DNA from: Stagonosporopsis chrysanthemi | Lineage: Eukaryota; Ascomycota; Dothideomycetes; Pleosporales; Didymellaceae | Reading direction: 5' to 3' | NCBI GenBank assembly: GCA_022560025.1 | Contig: JAFISE010000305.1 | Span: 1 to 26,014, forward strand | Length of the DNA: 26,014 nucleotides | Shown: positions 1 to 7,754 of the stretch, piece by piece | Layout of the letters: each line of letters starts with the position of its first letter | Position numbering within the stretch: the stretch's first letter is position 1 | Notes under the pieces: model-generated | What the model was told of the DNA's origin: nothing | The model's database searches: none | Seen by the model: only the letters and a program-made list of their open reading frames with translations | Translations under genes and position numbers: made by a program

Positions 1-360
1 AGAATTTTTTATTATAAAACTACTATTAAAATAATTATTTAGCCTTTTTAAATATTTAGATATAAAATATCTTAAATTTAGTATATTACTAGAAATAAAG
101 ACTTTAACTTAAAAATCTCTAATACTAAAGTTAGTCTAGTTACTATTCTTTATCTTCTATTAAAATCTTAGAGAATTCTTTTTAGTCTAATTTCACTACT
201 TTTCCTAAATATAGTTAAAATAAAGCTATTTTATAAAATGTTATATAGAAAAGTTATAGAGCTAGCTATATACTATAGCTTTAGTATGAGACTTTCTTTA
301 ATTAAGTCCTTTGTCAAAGAGCTAGATTAAATAGAAAATCTTAAAAAAGAGGTAATTTTG
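1..360. other. A/T-rich RIP-mutated repeat remnant, unclassified
   Basis: This stretch is strongly A/T-rich and nearly all of its C residues sit in CpT context, as in the large repeat block to the right, so it is most likely the edge of another RIP-inactivated transposon. No open reading frame or recognisable domain was found in either strand. It stops abruptly at about position 360, where the sequence becomes GC-balanced and the 17-bp tandem repeats begin. It may be the degraded end of a DNA transposon whose terminus is that repeat array, but no matching terminal repeat is visible in the window. Confidence 0.55.
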
Positions 361-372
361 GTGAGAAAATGC

Positions 373-418
373 GTGCATTGGTTGAATCCGTGCATTGGTT
401 GAATCCGTGCATTGGTTG
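373..418. repeat. 17-bp tandem repeat, 2.7 copies
   Basis: The unit GTGCATTGGTTGAATCC occurs at 373-389 and 390-406, with a partial third copy (GTGCATTGGTTG) at 407-418. The copies are identical. Each contains ATTGG, the reverse complement of CCAAT. The array lies exactly at the junction between the RIP-mutated flank and the gene island, which suggests the subterminal region of a DNA transposon or an unmutated tandem repeat at its edge. It is about 180 bp beyond the stop codon of the monooxygenase gene. Confidence 0.85.
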
Positions 419-424
419 CACGGA
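404..424. repeat. Perfect hairpin, 8-bp stem and 5-nt loop
   Basis: TCCGTGCA (404-411) pairs with TGCACGGA (417-424) across a TTGGT loop. The hairpin uses the last tandem repeat copy plus the following bases. It could be part of a transposon terminus or a terminator-like structure downstream of the minus-strand gene, though no U-tract follows. The pairing is directly visible; the function is unknown. Confidence 0.6.
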
Positions 425-601
425 CACGGTACTAAAAGCAGCCAGCTTGACCGTCGAGATAGTAGCGTATCCCAACAACAAAATCTTAAGCACCTAGGAC
501 TAGAACATGTGTACTATTCTTATGTCCAGGTACAGATTCAACATGCACTGTTAAGACAGAGACAATAAGCAAGCAATTTGTAACAATACATAACAAAAGC
601 T

Positions 602-2509
602 TTACGAAACCTCAAAGCCTGCTATATCGCCCTTAGCGTCATATTCGCGGATAATGCGCTCGTACATGGCCATGCCACCGCCGTGAAGTACCCTGCGCAT
701 AGCCTGTCGCCGCTTATCAGGATCATTTGCAGCGATGCGCATAGTGGCACCCTCGTGATTGAAGTAGCCTGGGGTACATGCCAACACGACAGAGAACCAC
801 AGCGAGTGCTTCTCTATCTCATCCGTCCACGCATCTTCTGCTTGCTTCGTCGGCTCGATAACAAGTCGTGTAGGGTCTGGAGCTCGACGTGAAGCTTCTT
901 TCAGCACGTTCGCGATGTGTGTTGCTTCAATATCGAATACTGCGGTGAGGTTTGGTGAGCCTGCTCCGCCGCCAAGACCGGGATAAAGAAAGTTGGGGAA
1001 GCCGTTTGTGGCGATGCCGTGCATAGTAGCAAAGTCAGCAGAGCCATACTTGTCTTTGAGACGACGGCCGTTGCGGCCCACAACAGGGATGTCAAACAAC
1101 TCGGCAGGCGCCGCGTCTGGCCCCGTTGCCAGCAGGAAACCTGTAGCGAGGATCAAAACATCCAACTCGTACTCGACTCCGTTGGCGACGACACCCTTTG
1201 GCGTGCACCGCTCTACACCCTTGCCATCTGTGTCTACAAGCGTGACGTTCGGCTGATTGAAAGCTGGTAGGTACTCATCTTGAAAAACCGGCCGTTTGCA
1301 CCACATGGGGTACCATGGCTGGAGCCGCTCCGCCGTGCCCTGGTCCTCCACAATATCAAGAGAACGCGCCCGCACCTGCTCCGCCAGCGGTATGTCCAAA
1401 GCAAAAAGGGCGCGAGCGTGCTCTTTGACGGTGTCGGGCGTGACGTGACGGGGGCCACCGATGAAGCCAGCAAAACCGCGCGATAATTGCGTCCAGCCGT
1501 CAGAAACAAGATCGGGGTGGTCCGCTGAGCGCTGCTCACCGTCGAAGAAGGTGTCAAAGTTAAGCCGACGAGCGCGTTGCCAGCCGGCTCCTGTGGCCAC
1601 CGCACGTGACCAAGCATTTTGATCTGTAGCCTCCTGACGGCGCGGGCCACAGTAAGAGGGCGTTCGTTGGAAGACATGAAGATGACCGGCCCAGCGTGCT
1701 ACATGTGGCACCACCTGCACAGCTGTTGCCCCTGTACCAATGACGCCGACACGCTTGCCCTTCAGGTTCGGGAGAGCAGCATCGCTCGGCGAGCCGCCAG
1801 TAATGCTATAATCCCAACGCGCGGTGTGAAAGACGGGAATGTTGGCGCGCAGATCGTCGATACCATCCAGTTTGGGCATCCTGGGTTCTGTGAACAGGGT
1901 GCTGCCAGGAATAATATACTGAGTCAGGATGCTGAATTCCTTCCCGTCACGCTCCCTGCGCATACGCACTACCCAGCGCCGTCGCCCCTCGTCCCACGTC
2001 GCGCTGAGCACGCGTGTCGAAAATTGTCCGCGAAGCCCAAAATGCAATGCTACGCGCTCGCAATGCTGGCGAAGCTCCTCGCCCGGTGGGTACTTGCTGG
2101 TAGGTACGTAACCCGTTTCCTCGAGAAAAGGCATGTAGATGTAACTTTCGATATCACATTGCAGGCCTGGGTATCGGTTCCAGTACCATGTTCCACCGAA
2201 GCCTCCTGCGACGTCCACCATACAAATGCCCTGGGCCGAAAAGCCCGCCTCTACCAAACGTCCTGCGGCTAGCAGTCCCGCGTGGCCTGCGCCGATAACG
2301 AGGAACTGGATCTCGTCACTATCCTTGAGAGGACCCGCTTCGTCTTGTGTTTCTTGTTGCTGCCCTAGGCCGAGCCAGAGGTCATGAGCGAGTATCTCAG
2401 TGTTTTCGCCAGGCAGGCGCGTGTACTGCTGCATGCCATCAGGCCGCAGTCGTTTATCTCGCTCCTGAGCGTATCGATCCTGGAGGCCGGCAGTATTGGA
2501 GGTAGCCAT
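602..2509 (-). CDS. Baeyer-Villiger-type flavin monooxygenase (meroterpenoid class)
   Basis: A 635-residue FAD- and NADPH-dependent monooxygenase predicted to insert oxygen next to a ketone, giving an ester or lactone. The FAD-binding Rossmann motif GAGHAG is at residues 73-78, followed by GGTWYWNRYPGLQCD at 105-119, a hallmark of this class. The NADP-binding motif GTGATA is at 258-263 and ATGF at 454-457. The Baeyer-Villiger fingerprint is degenerate: FHTARWD at 227-233 keeps H228, T229 and W232, but the upstream Phe and Gly of FxGxxxHTxxW are replaced. No signal peptide or membrane segment is seen, so it is probably cytosolic. The start has A at -3 (AAGAATGG) and the reading frame is uninterrupted, with no need for introns. 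The whole-protein pattern resembles, from memory, fungal meroterpenoid oxygenases such as AusB/AusC, Trt3 and AndJ. Its divergent prenyltransferase neighbour supports that role. The exact substrate cannot be read from sequence, and a steroid or aliphatic ketone oxygenase remains possible. Confidence 0.88.
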   Translation of the reverse strand: MATSNTAGLQDRYAQERDKRLRPDGMQQYTRLPGENTEILAHDLWLGLGQQQETQDEAGPLKDSDEIQFLVIGAGHAGLLAAGRLVEAGFSAQGICMVDVAGGFGGTWYWNRYPGLQCDIESYIYMPFLEETGYVPTSKYPPGEELRQHCERVALHFGLRGQFSTRVLSATWDEGRRRWVVRMRRERDGKEFSILTQYIIPGSTLFTEPRMPKLDGIDDLRANIPVFHTARWDYSITGGSPSDAALPNLKGKRVGVIGTGATAVQVVPHVARWAGHLHVFQRTPSYCGPRRQEATDQNAWSRAVATGAGWQRARRLNFDTFFDGEQRSADHPDLVSDGWTQLSRGFAGFIGGPRHVTPDTVKEHARALFALDIPLAEQVRARSLDIVEDQGTAERLQPWYPMWCKRPVFQDEYLPAFNQPNVTLVDTDGKGVERCTPKGVVANGVEYELDVLILATGFLLATGPDAAPAELFDIPVVGRNGRRLKDKYGSADFATMHGIATNGFPNFLYPGLGGGAGSPNLTAVFDIEATHIANVLKEASRRAPDPTRLVIEPTKQAEDAWTDEIEKHSLWFSVVLACTPGYFNHEGATMRIAANDPDKRRQAMRRVLHGGGMAMYERIIREYDAKGDIAGFEVS

Positions 2510-2835
2510 TCTTTAGTTATTGCGTGATGCTTCCCAAGCAGAAAAAATGCAAGATGCAATCAAATCGGGGAGTTCTTGCCTCAAATAACATGTTTGTGTC
2601 AAGACGAATTAACAGTCCAAGCTCTAATTCTGCCGCTGCTGCTCCATTTTGACGCGCTGCGCAGGTCCAACTTTCTCCCCATCTTTCCACAGCATTCCGA
2701 AGCATACCGTTCCGGTGGGACACTGAATGAAAGCAATTCTACCATTGTGTCGACGCCAAGGGGTGTCGGGACCCGGCATTTTTCAAATACGCCGTGTAGC
2801 ACGGTGGGTTACGAAATGAGGCGAACCCCGCTACA

Positions 2836-2845
2836 ATCACGTGAT
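2836..2845. promoter_or_regulatory. Palindromic E-box ATCACGTGAT
   Basis: A perfect 10-bp palindrome with the CACGTG core recognised by many bHLH factors. It is close to the midpoint of the divergent promoter, 327 bp from the monooxygenase start and 488 bp from the prenyltransferase start, so it could serve both genes. Sequence is certain; binding is inferred. Confidence 0.5.
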
Positions 2846-2849
2846 CGCA

Positions 2850-2858
2850 CGGTTTCCG
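2850..2858. promoter_or_regulatory. CGG-N3-CCG inverted pair, candidate zinc-cluster site
   Basis: CGGTTTCCG is an inverted pair of CGG triplets with a 3-bp spacer, five bases from the E-box. Zn(II)2Cys6 dimers commonly bind paired CGG triplets with a fixed spacer. Short motifs like this also occur by chance. Confidence 0.3.
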
Positions 2859-2942
2859 ATTTGTTCCGGACACAATTGCTTACTGACATCGACACTACAA
2901 CTCCGGCAACTTCACCTTCGCTGTCACAATCTGCGAATAGCA

Positions 2943-2952
2943 CTTCCGGAAG
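2943..2952. promoter_or_regulatory. Perfect palindrome CTTCCGGAAG
   Basis: A 10-bp perfect palindrome. The same TTCCGG core occurs at 2710-2715 and, as TTCCGGA, at 2864-2870. Repetition of one core three times in about 240 bp of promoter suggests a regulator site, possibly of the zinc-cluster class. Confidence 0.4.
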
Positions 2953-3235
2953 GCAACGAGAAGACTATGATTTCTGGTAATAACGCCAAACGAGCCAGAG
3001 CGGCCCTCCACATCGACCAACATCGGTCGAGTTCGCACCGTTGTCAGAAACACAGAATTAAATCTGAGATAGATGTCACCATAGCGACTCCTGTTGAGGA
3101 CAGCCCGTGTTTCTCTACAAGATTTTCTGAGCAAATGCACCGACTACCCCAAAAAGTCTCCGAACAGCCTTGTAGGCCGAGAATGCATCGTGTCGATAAC
3201 CGGACAATATGGGGGAAAGGACCACTCCGAGAGTC

Positions 3236-3241
3236 TATAAG
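3236..3241 (+). promoter_or_regulatory. TATA-like box of the prenyltransferase gene
   Basis: TATAAG lies 98 bp before the ATG at 3334. A pyrimidine-rich stretch (3278-3299) follows about 40 bp downstream, as is common around fungal transcription starts. No equally good box was seen for the divergent gene. Confidence 0.45.
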
Positions 3242-3333
3242 TTTGCCAGCCTGAAAGATTAGAGGTATCGAACTATCGTCTCTTCTATTTATTACCTTCA
3301 GAACCCGTCCATCGCAGTTCAGCTCCCATCGAA

Positions 3334-4350
3334 ATGTCGGCCCAATACACCGTGGTGGACACAGCACACGTCAAAATGAGTTCCATCTTATCAAAACAGC
3401 AGGTTACAACACAAACCACTTCCTGGCGACCGTATTTGGAGCTCATACGCTTCAGCAAGCCCGCTGGGCTCTTGGGTCTATGCTTTCCCTACCTCATCGG
3501 GTTCCTATATTCGATCAATTTGACTAGCCCGACAACTTTCTCCGCGGCTGACGGAGTTAAGCTGAGCGCTATCTTCCTTCTCGATAGTCTGATATTCCGC
3601 AGTTTTGGCTGTGCCTGGAATGACACCGTTGACCAAGATCTCGACCGGCAAGTTGAACGTTGCAAGAAGCGCCCGCTCGCCCGGGGTGCCATAACCACCT
3701 CAGACGCCCTCGCTACTACAGTTGTCCTCGCCATCGCTCGACACGCTTTGATCAACAGAACTCTACCCCCTCGTGCGGCTTCGCATGCCATGCTGACGTC
3801 GGTCCTGGCCCTCATTTACCCTTTCATGAAGCGAGTGTGGAACTACCCACAGCTCTGCCTAGCTACCGGTGTGGGCTGGGCTGTCTTCATGGTCGATGCT
3901 GTAGTCGTTGACGGGCCATATGGGGCTGTATCGAGCACCACGATCAATTCTCAGGGCCGCAACAAGGCTATACTCGCCATGTACGCTTGCCAGACCCTAT
4001 TCAACATGACATACGATACCGTCTACGCCTTCCAAGACATTGAGGACGACCTAAAAGCAGGAGTGGGCTCACTGGCCATAGCTGTGCGTTCCTACCCCAA
4101 GGTGTTCTTGATGTCGATCGCAAGCGCGATGTCCGCATTCTTGTGGGGAACCGTGTCCTGGGGTCAATTGGTGCGCGGACCGTACCTTGCTAGCGCTATC
4201 GTCTCTTCCCTCGCCGCATCGTACATGTTAGCCCGAATAAATGTGTGGGATCCGCGCGAGTGCAGGGACTTCTTTGTGAATAGTCAGTGGTGGGTCAGTG
4301 GGATCTTAGTAACTGGCTTAGTGGGTGAGCTGTTGATGGCAAACATGTGA
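3334..4350 (+). CDS. UbiA-superfamily aromatic prenyltransferase, integral membrane
   Basis: A 338-residue multi-pass membrane enzyme expected to transfer a prenyl chain from its diphosphate to an aromatic ring. The first Asp-rich motif, with N96, D97, D100 and D104, is followed by KKRPLARG (111-118). The second is YDTVYAFQDIEDD (227-239), with D228, D235, D238 and D239. These two motifs bind magnesium and diphosphate in the family. Hydrophobic helices fill most of the rest (for example 43-61, 78-93, 256-272, 283-301 and 319-336). Length is normal and no intron is needed. The first ATG (GAAATGT, purine at -3) is chosen; a second Met at residue 15 is an alternative start. COQ2-like 4-hydroxybenzoate prenyltransferase is the housekeeping relative, but the lack of a long mitochondrial presequence and the oxygenase neighbour favour a meroterpenoid farnesyltransferase of the AusN/Trt2/AdrG type, likely in the ER membrane. 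Substrate is inferred. Confidence 0.88.
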   Translation: MSAQYTVVDTAHVKMSSILSKQQVTTQTTSWRPYLELIRFSKPAGLLGLCFPYLIGFLYSINLTSPTTFSAADGVKLSAIFLLDSLIFRSFGCAWNDTVDQDLDRQVERCKKRPLARGAITTSDALATTVVLAIARHALINRTLPPRAASHAMLTSVLALIYPFMKRVWNYPQLCLATGVGWAVFMVDAVVVDGPYGAVSSTTINSQGRNKAILAMYACQTLFNMTYDTVYAFQDIEDDLKAGVGSLAIAVRSYPKVFLMSIASAMSAFLWGTVSWGQLVRGPYLASAIVSSLAASYMLARINVWDPRECRDFFVNSQWWVSGILVTGLVGELLMANM

Positions 4351-4518
4351 GTCTGTATCCCGATGACTCAACGGACTTCTAGGGCGTGTAAAAGATATAA
4401 ATTGTAACAGAATATTCGTTGGTAAAGACAATCTAGTTTAGTCCTTTACAGAGAGAAATGCACATAGTCTTAAAATAACTATACAAAAACCTTTTTAACA
4501 TCAATTCATTAGCATATA
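4351..4518. other. 3' flank of the prenyltransferase gene
   Basis: This 168-bp transition segment presumably holds the 3' untranslated region and polyadenylation site. It becomes more A/T-rich towards 4500 but is not in full RIP style. No gene is seen. It ends at the TA dinucleotide (4517-4518) that precedes the first DNA transposon. Confidence 0.5.
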
Positions 4519-4649
4519 ACGTGTTTGACAAGCAAGTCGCGCATGTAAGCGAGTCGCGCATCCTATCAATCTTGATTATCTATCCTATCTTAACGTATAA
4601 TAGCTCTACACTACGTTACTTAATTGCGCTTAAATAAAGCTGATATACA

Positions 4650-5587
4650 GCTTGCTTTCTTATCTACTATTTAAAATTAAGTAGTTACAAATTAACACGC
4701 TGCTGCTCTTTATAATGTGCTAGAATTAACGCTACGTAATTAACGCACTAGTTAACCTACGCAACGCAATTACTAGCCTAACTTAAAGAAGCTTACTCTA
4801 GTAGAGAAGGAGGTAATTGTTTAATATATACATAACCTAGATCTACAAAGATTTGTGCCTACATATATAGCTATACATAGTATAGTAGATAGCCTGCTTA
4901 CTATATATAGTGCAGGTTAAGTTAGTATTAACTAAGTGCGCAACTTTGTTAAGTATATAGACAGCCTTAAAGCTTGTTTTAATTGCGTATACAATAAACA
5001 AAGAGCTCTATATAAAGATCTTACTTTTATATACACTTAGTTTAAGCTTGTAAAAGAGATAAAGGCTAAGTTAAGTATTTATAATAAAGACGTCTATAAC
5101 TTTTATAAAGCTAGCTTTATAATAAGTAAGATTATAATATAGCTTGTTATAATAGAGTTAGAGAGAAGAAGTAGGCTAAAGGCTATCTAGCTAGGCAATT
5201 GCAAGTAGGTAACTAGAATTGCTGTAATTAACGCTGCTAGCTAGGCTATTCTACTCTTTCTTAGCTTTGCTAGCTAGTATTATCTCTCTGTCTAGTACAA
5301 AGAGAATATCCTATGCAATTAAGTAATTATAGTTAATAATAATAGCTAGACAGATAACAAGCTAATAGTTAAGTAGCTAAAGTACTTTAACACTTATACA
5401 AAGACTTATATTATTAGTATATATTACTTGCTTATTCTTAATAGATATAAACCTACTACTTTTCTAAATTTTAAAAGCTCTATAAAAAGAGTAATATCTA
5501 TATACTCTATATACTACCTTACTTATCTTACTTGCTATACTCTCTTAATATTAGCTGCTTCTTGCCTCTTAAGTGCACGTACAGCTA
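4650..5587 (+). pseudogene. Degenerate Fot1/pogo transposase (copy 3)
   Basis: The conceptual plus-strand translation, read through stops and frame changes, follows the fungal pogo/Fot1 transposase (DDE superfamily). A segment like VxxHxLDLDxxxFxP lies near 4815-4860, a SLKxxFN block near 4960, and the LLILDGHESH region near 5428-5460. There the catalytic Asp codon is AAT (Asn, 5440-5442), as expected from a G-to-A RIP change. Many stops correspond to Gln or Trp codons. It cannot encode an active enzyme. Confidence 0.7.
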
Positions 5588-6028
5588 GGTTAGCAAGCTA
5601 GGTACTTCTATATACTTAGAGTCTTTAACTTACTTTAGGTACGTATAACTCTATAGTTCTTTAAGATATAGCTTAGTAATATATTATACAATAGATTGCG
5701 CTAAGCTAGAGCTTTTAAAAAAGCTATAACTTGCTTAACTTAGATTAGTTTTAGCTTAGTTATATTGCCTAGAATAGCTAGATAGTTTGTACTACTCTTA
5801 CCTATACTTAACTCTAGAGACTAAGGTCTACAAACTCTCTATAGGCTCTAAGCAATATATCTAGGCTAAGACTAATCTAAATTAAGTAAGCAGTAGCTTA
5901 TTTAAAAGCTCTAGCTTAGCGCATTCTATTCTATAATATATTACTAAGCTATACCTTATAGAACTATAGAGTTATACTTACCTAAAGTTAAAGACTCTAA
6001 GTATACAAAAGTACTTAGTTTGCTAGCC
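5588..6028. mobile_element. MITE-like foldback element with TA target site
   Basis: The 441-bp unit has very long inverted arms: 5588-5773 (186 bp) pairs with 5847-6028 (182 bp) around a 73-bp centre. Both ends read GGYTAGCAARCTARGTAC, and TA flanks each side (5586-5587 and 6029-6030), the target duplication used by Tc1/mariner-type elements. The arms differ mainly by transitions plus one 4-bp indel. It lies inside the transposase remnant of Fot1-like copy 3, whose sequence continues directly on both sides. No coding capacity is seen. The mobilising transposase is unknown. Confidence 0.75.
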
Positions 6029-6089
6029 TATATATAGCTACAAAGTTAAGAGCTTTATATATAATTATATTAACTATATTACTAAGCTT

Positions 6090-6537
6090 TATAATAATAT
6101 AAGATGCTAGAAGAGTCTAAAAGGCATAGGTATCTACTATAAAGTATATAAAAGCACTAAGATAAACTATAGGACTAGATCTTTATTCTTATAGGTCTTG
6201 TATAAAAGAATACTTTAAAACTATCTATCTAAACTCTGTAAAGACTTCTCTTCTTATACTTAGAAGCTTAGAAAAGACTGTACTAAGAAGTAGTTACAAG
6301 ATAGATCTAAGTTAAGTAGTTATTAGGTAGTATAAAGTAAGCTTAAAAGAACTAGGCTTGTTCTTATATTACTCTCCTTCTTATAGGTAGATTGTCTTTT
6401 ATTTTACAAAATTATAAAGAAAATTCTTATGCTATAATAGTTTAAAATTTAAGAGAGTATAAAACCTACTTAACTACTATCTGTTCTAAGACTCTTGTCT
6501 TCTTTTACTATTATTAACTTTTATTTAGGTTTTGCTA
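6090..6537 (-). repeat. 3' LTR of gypsy element 1
   Basis: A 448-bp repeat whose copies occur in the same orientation at 15033-~15310 and inverted at 25382-25826. In the element's sense its ends read TA...TA, consistent with an original TG...CA changed by RIP. The outer edge was placed where the interrupted Fot1-like sequence stops matching its relative. The inner edge was placed by comparison with the inverted copy. Confidence 0.75.
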
Positions 6538-7020
6538 TATAAGCTATATTAGCTAATCTATACTTATCTGTCCTAGGCAAGCTGTCTAGTAATAATAACT
6601 AAGTAAACTAGATTATTGCTAGGCTTATAGCTATTATAAGAGCTTATACTATAATAGAGTAGCTTTTACTAAAGTTATAGTAACTATAAAAACGCGTTTA
6701 ATCTACTTTCTAATTAAGTTAAATTGCTTACAGCATGCTTCTTAAGTAAACAATACGTGCCCTGCTTGTTTCTATTTTCTAACAGATACTAATTCTTGCT
6801 ATAAGTACTTTAAACAACTCTATCTAATTACTACTAACTTTTACAAGGCTTGTTTTTTAATTACTATACTAATATCTGTCTTTTTTAGCGCTCTTATAGT
6901 AGCCTATTAAGTTATTTGCTTTTATTTAATTAAGGCCTTCTTATAAGAGTATAAGGTATAGTATACCTTCTTTAAAGTATTATTATTAAAGTATAGTTAT
7001 TGTATACTTTAGAACAAAAA
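6538..7020 (-). repeat. Internal 3' region of element 1, inverted copy at ~15311-15800
   Basis: This segment directly inside the 3' LTR has a long inverted match at ~15311-15800; most differences are transitions. It is non-coding as far as can be seen. No good polypurine tract was found next to the LTR, possibly because of mutation. Confidence 0.7.
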
Positions 7021-7129
7021 GTATTGTCTAGTTTAATCTTACTACTTTTTTATTATTAATTCCTAAGCTAACTTCTAAAATAGATACTAATTTATATTAG
7101 ACCTAAGTATAAAACTTTCTAGAGTAACC

Positions 7130-7610
7130 TTGTTATATAAGAAGAAGCTATAGTAAAGGATAAAAGAGAGCTTAGAGAGCTAAAGGCAGTAGCTATAGCT
7201 GCTATTTATAAGGCTACTTAGAGTAGCTTTTGTTAGTTTACTTATACCTTAGCAAGTATTATACAAGTAGTAACTACACAGCTTAAAGAGGTGTCTACTA
7301 CTAATATATTACTTTACTAGTACTATATACAGCCTGTGTCTAACTAGGCCTTAGTAGAAGTAATCTAGAATCTTACTAAGCAGGTAAGTTTGCTGTAAGA
7401 TAAAGTAAAAGAGCTAAAGTAGGTAGTAGTATCTCTACTAGTACCTAAAGCTCTTTAGCAGAGTACCTAGAGCAAGAGTCTTAAGAAAACTATATCTAAA
7501 AAAGCTTAGCTTTCTTTAGATACTCTTATAGTAGACGCTAAGAAAGAAATAAGTAATATTAGTAAAGCTCTAGCTTAATTACTATATATATAGTAAAGTA
7601 GAAGTTTTTC
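7130..7610 (+). pseudogene. Antisense degenerate ORF in element 1, coiled-coil-like
   Basis: This lies between the chromodomain and the 3' LTR of element 1 but reads best on the strand opposite to gag-pol. In the frame through 7142 nearly all in-frame stops are TAG or TAA, which RIP would produce from CAG or CAA, and the remaining residues form a Leu/Lys/Glu-rich, heptad-like pattern, strongest at about 7345-7430. The sense strand reads less well. I do not recognise the protein. It could be an antisense ORF of the retrotransposon, a captured gene, or part of an unrecognised insertion. Confidence 0.35.
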
Positions 7611-7754
7611 TTTATTACTTAGCTAGGTTAGTAAAAGTTTAAAGTAGTCTAGATTTTCTTTATCTTTTAAATTTATAACGTGCTTACTTAAACTGTTACT
7701 AGCTATTCTTATTCTAAGATTTAATTTAATTTACTAACTACTTTAAGAGACTTA

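Larger units (their letters stand above)
2510..3333. promoter_or_regulatory. Shared divergent promoter region (824 bp)
   Basis: This gap separates the two head-to-head genes and has no convincing gene; short overlapping frames here show no domain. It is GC-balanced and unmutated. It contains a CACGTG palindrome near the middle, an extended TCCGG palindrome, a CGG-N3-CCG pair and several more CCGG sites (2712, 2773, 2866, 2903, 3200). That is the kind of content bound by fungal bHLH and Zn(II)2Cys6 regulators. A TATA-like box lies before the plus-strand gene. The arrangement suggests co-regulation of the pair; no specific regulator can be named. Confidence 0.6.
4519..6089 (+). mobile_element. 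Fot1/pogo-like DNA transposon copy 3, 3'-truncated and interrupted
   Basis: This element runs in the plus direction and is closely related to the copy at 17796-19647, whose reverse complement matches it in long stretches (for example 5290-5560 against 18640-18850). It begins with ACGT after a TA, as that copy does. The first ~100 bp keep CpG sites and are much less mutated than the rest. A MITE sits at 5588-6028, and the transposon sequence resumes after it (from 6031) and stops at about 6089, where an LTR of gypsy element 1 begins. Without the MITE about 1.13 kb remain of an expected ~1.85 kb; the missing 3' part is not found beyond the other LTR. Confidence 0.75.

Noticed and set aside
373..418. 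Short direct repeats as a CRISPR-like array
   Set aside because: The units are contiguous without spacers and the window is clearly eukaryotic.
1619..2272. Plus-strand open frame of 217 codons inside the monooxygenase gene
   Set aside because: It lies wholly antisense to a gene with clear flavoprotein motifs and shows no domain of its own; the same holds for the smaller frames in both genes.
2576..3254. Two overlapping plus-strand frames of 134 and 137 codons in the divergent promoter
   Set aside because: They overlap in different frames, have low-complexity Ser/Thr/Arg-rich content and no recognisable domain; better explained as chance frames in promoter DNA.
3334..4350. Housekeeping COQ2 (ubiquinone) prenyltransferase
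   Set aside because: The family motifs would allow it, but there is no clear mitochondrial presequence and the gene is paired with a Baeyer-Villiger oxygenase; kept only as an alternative.
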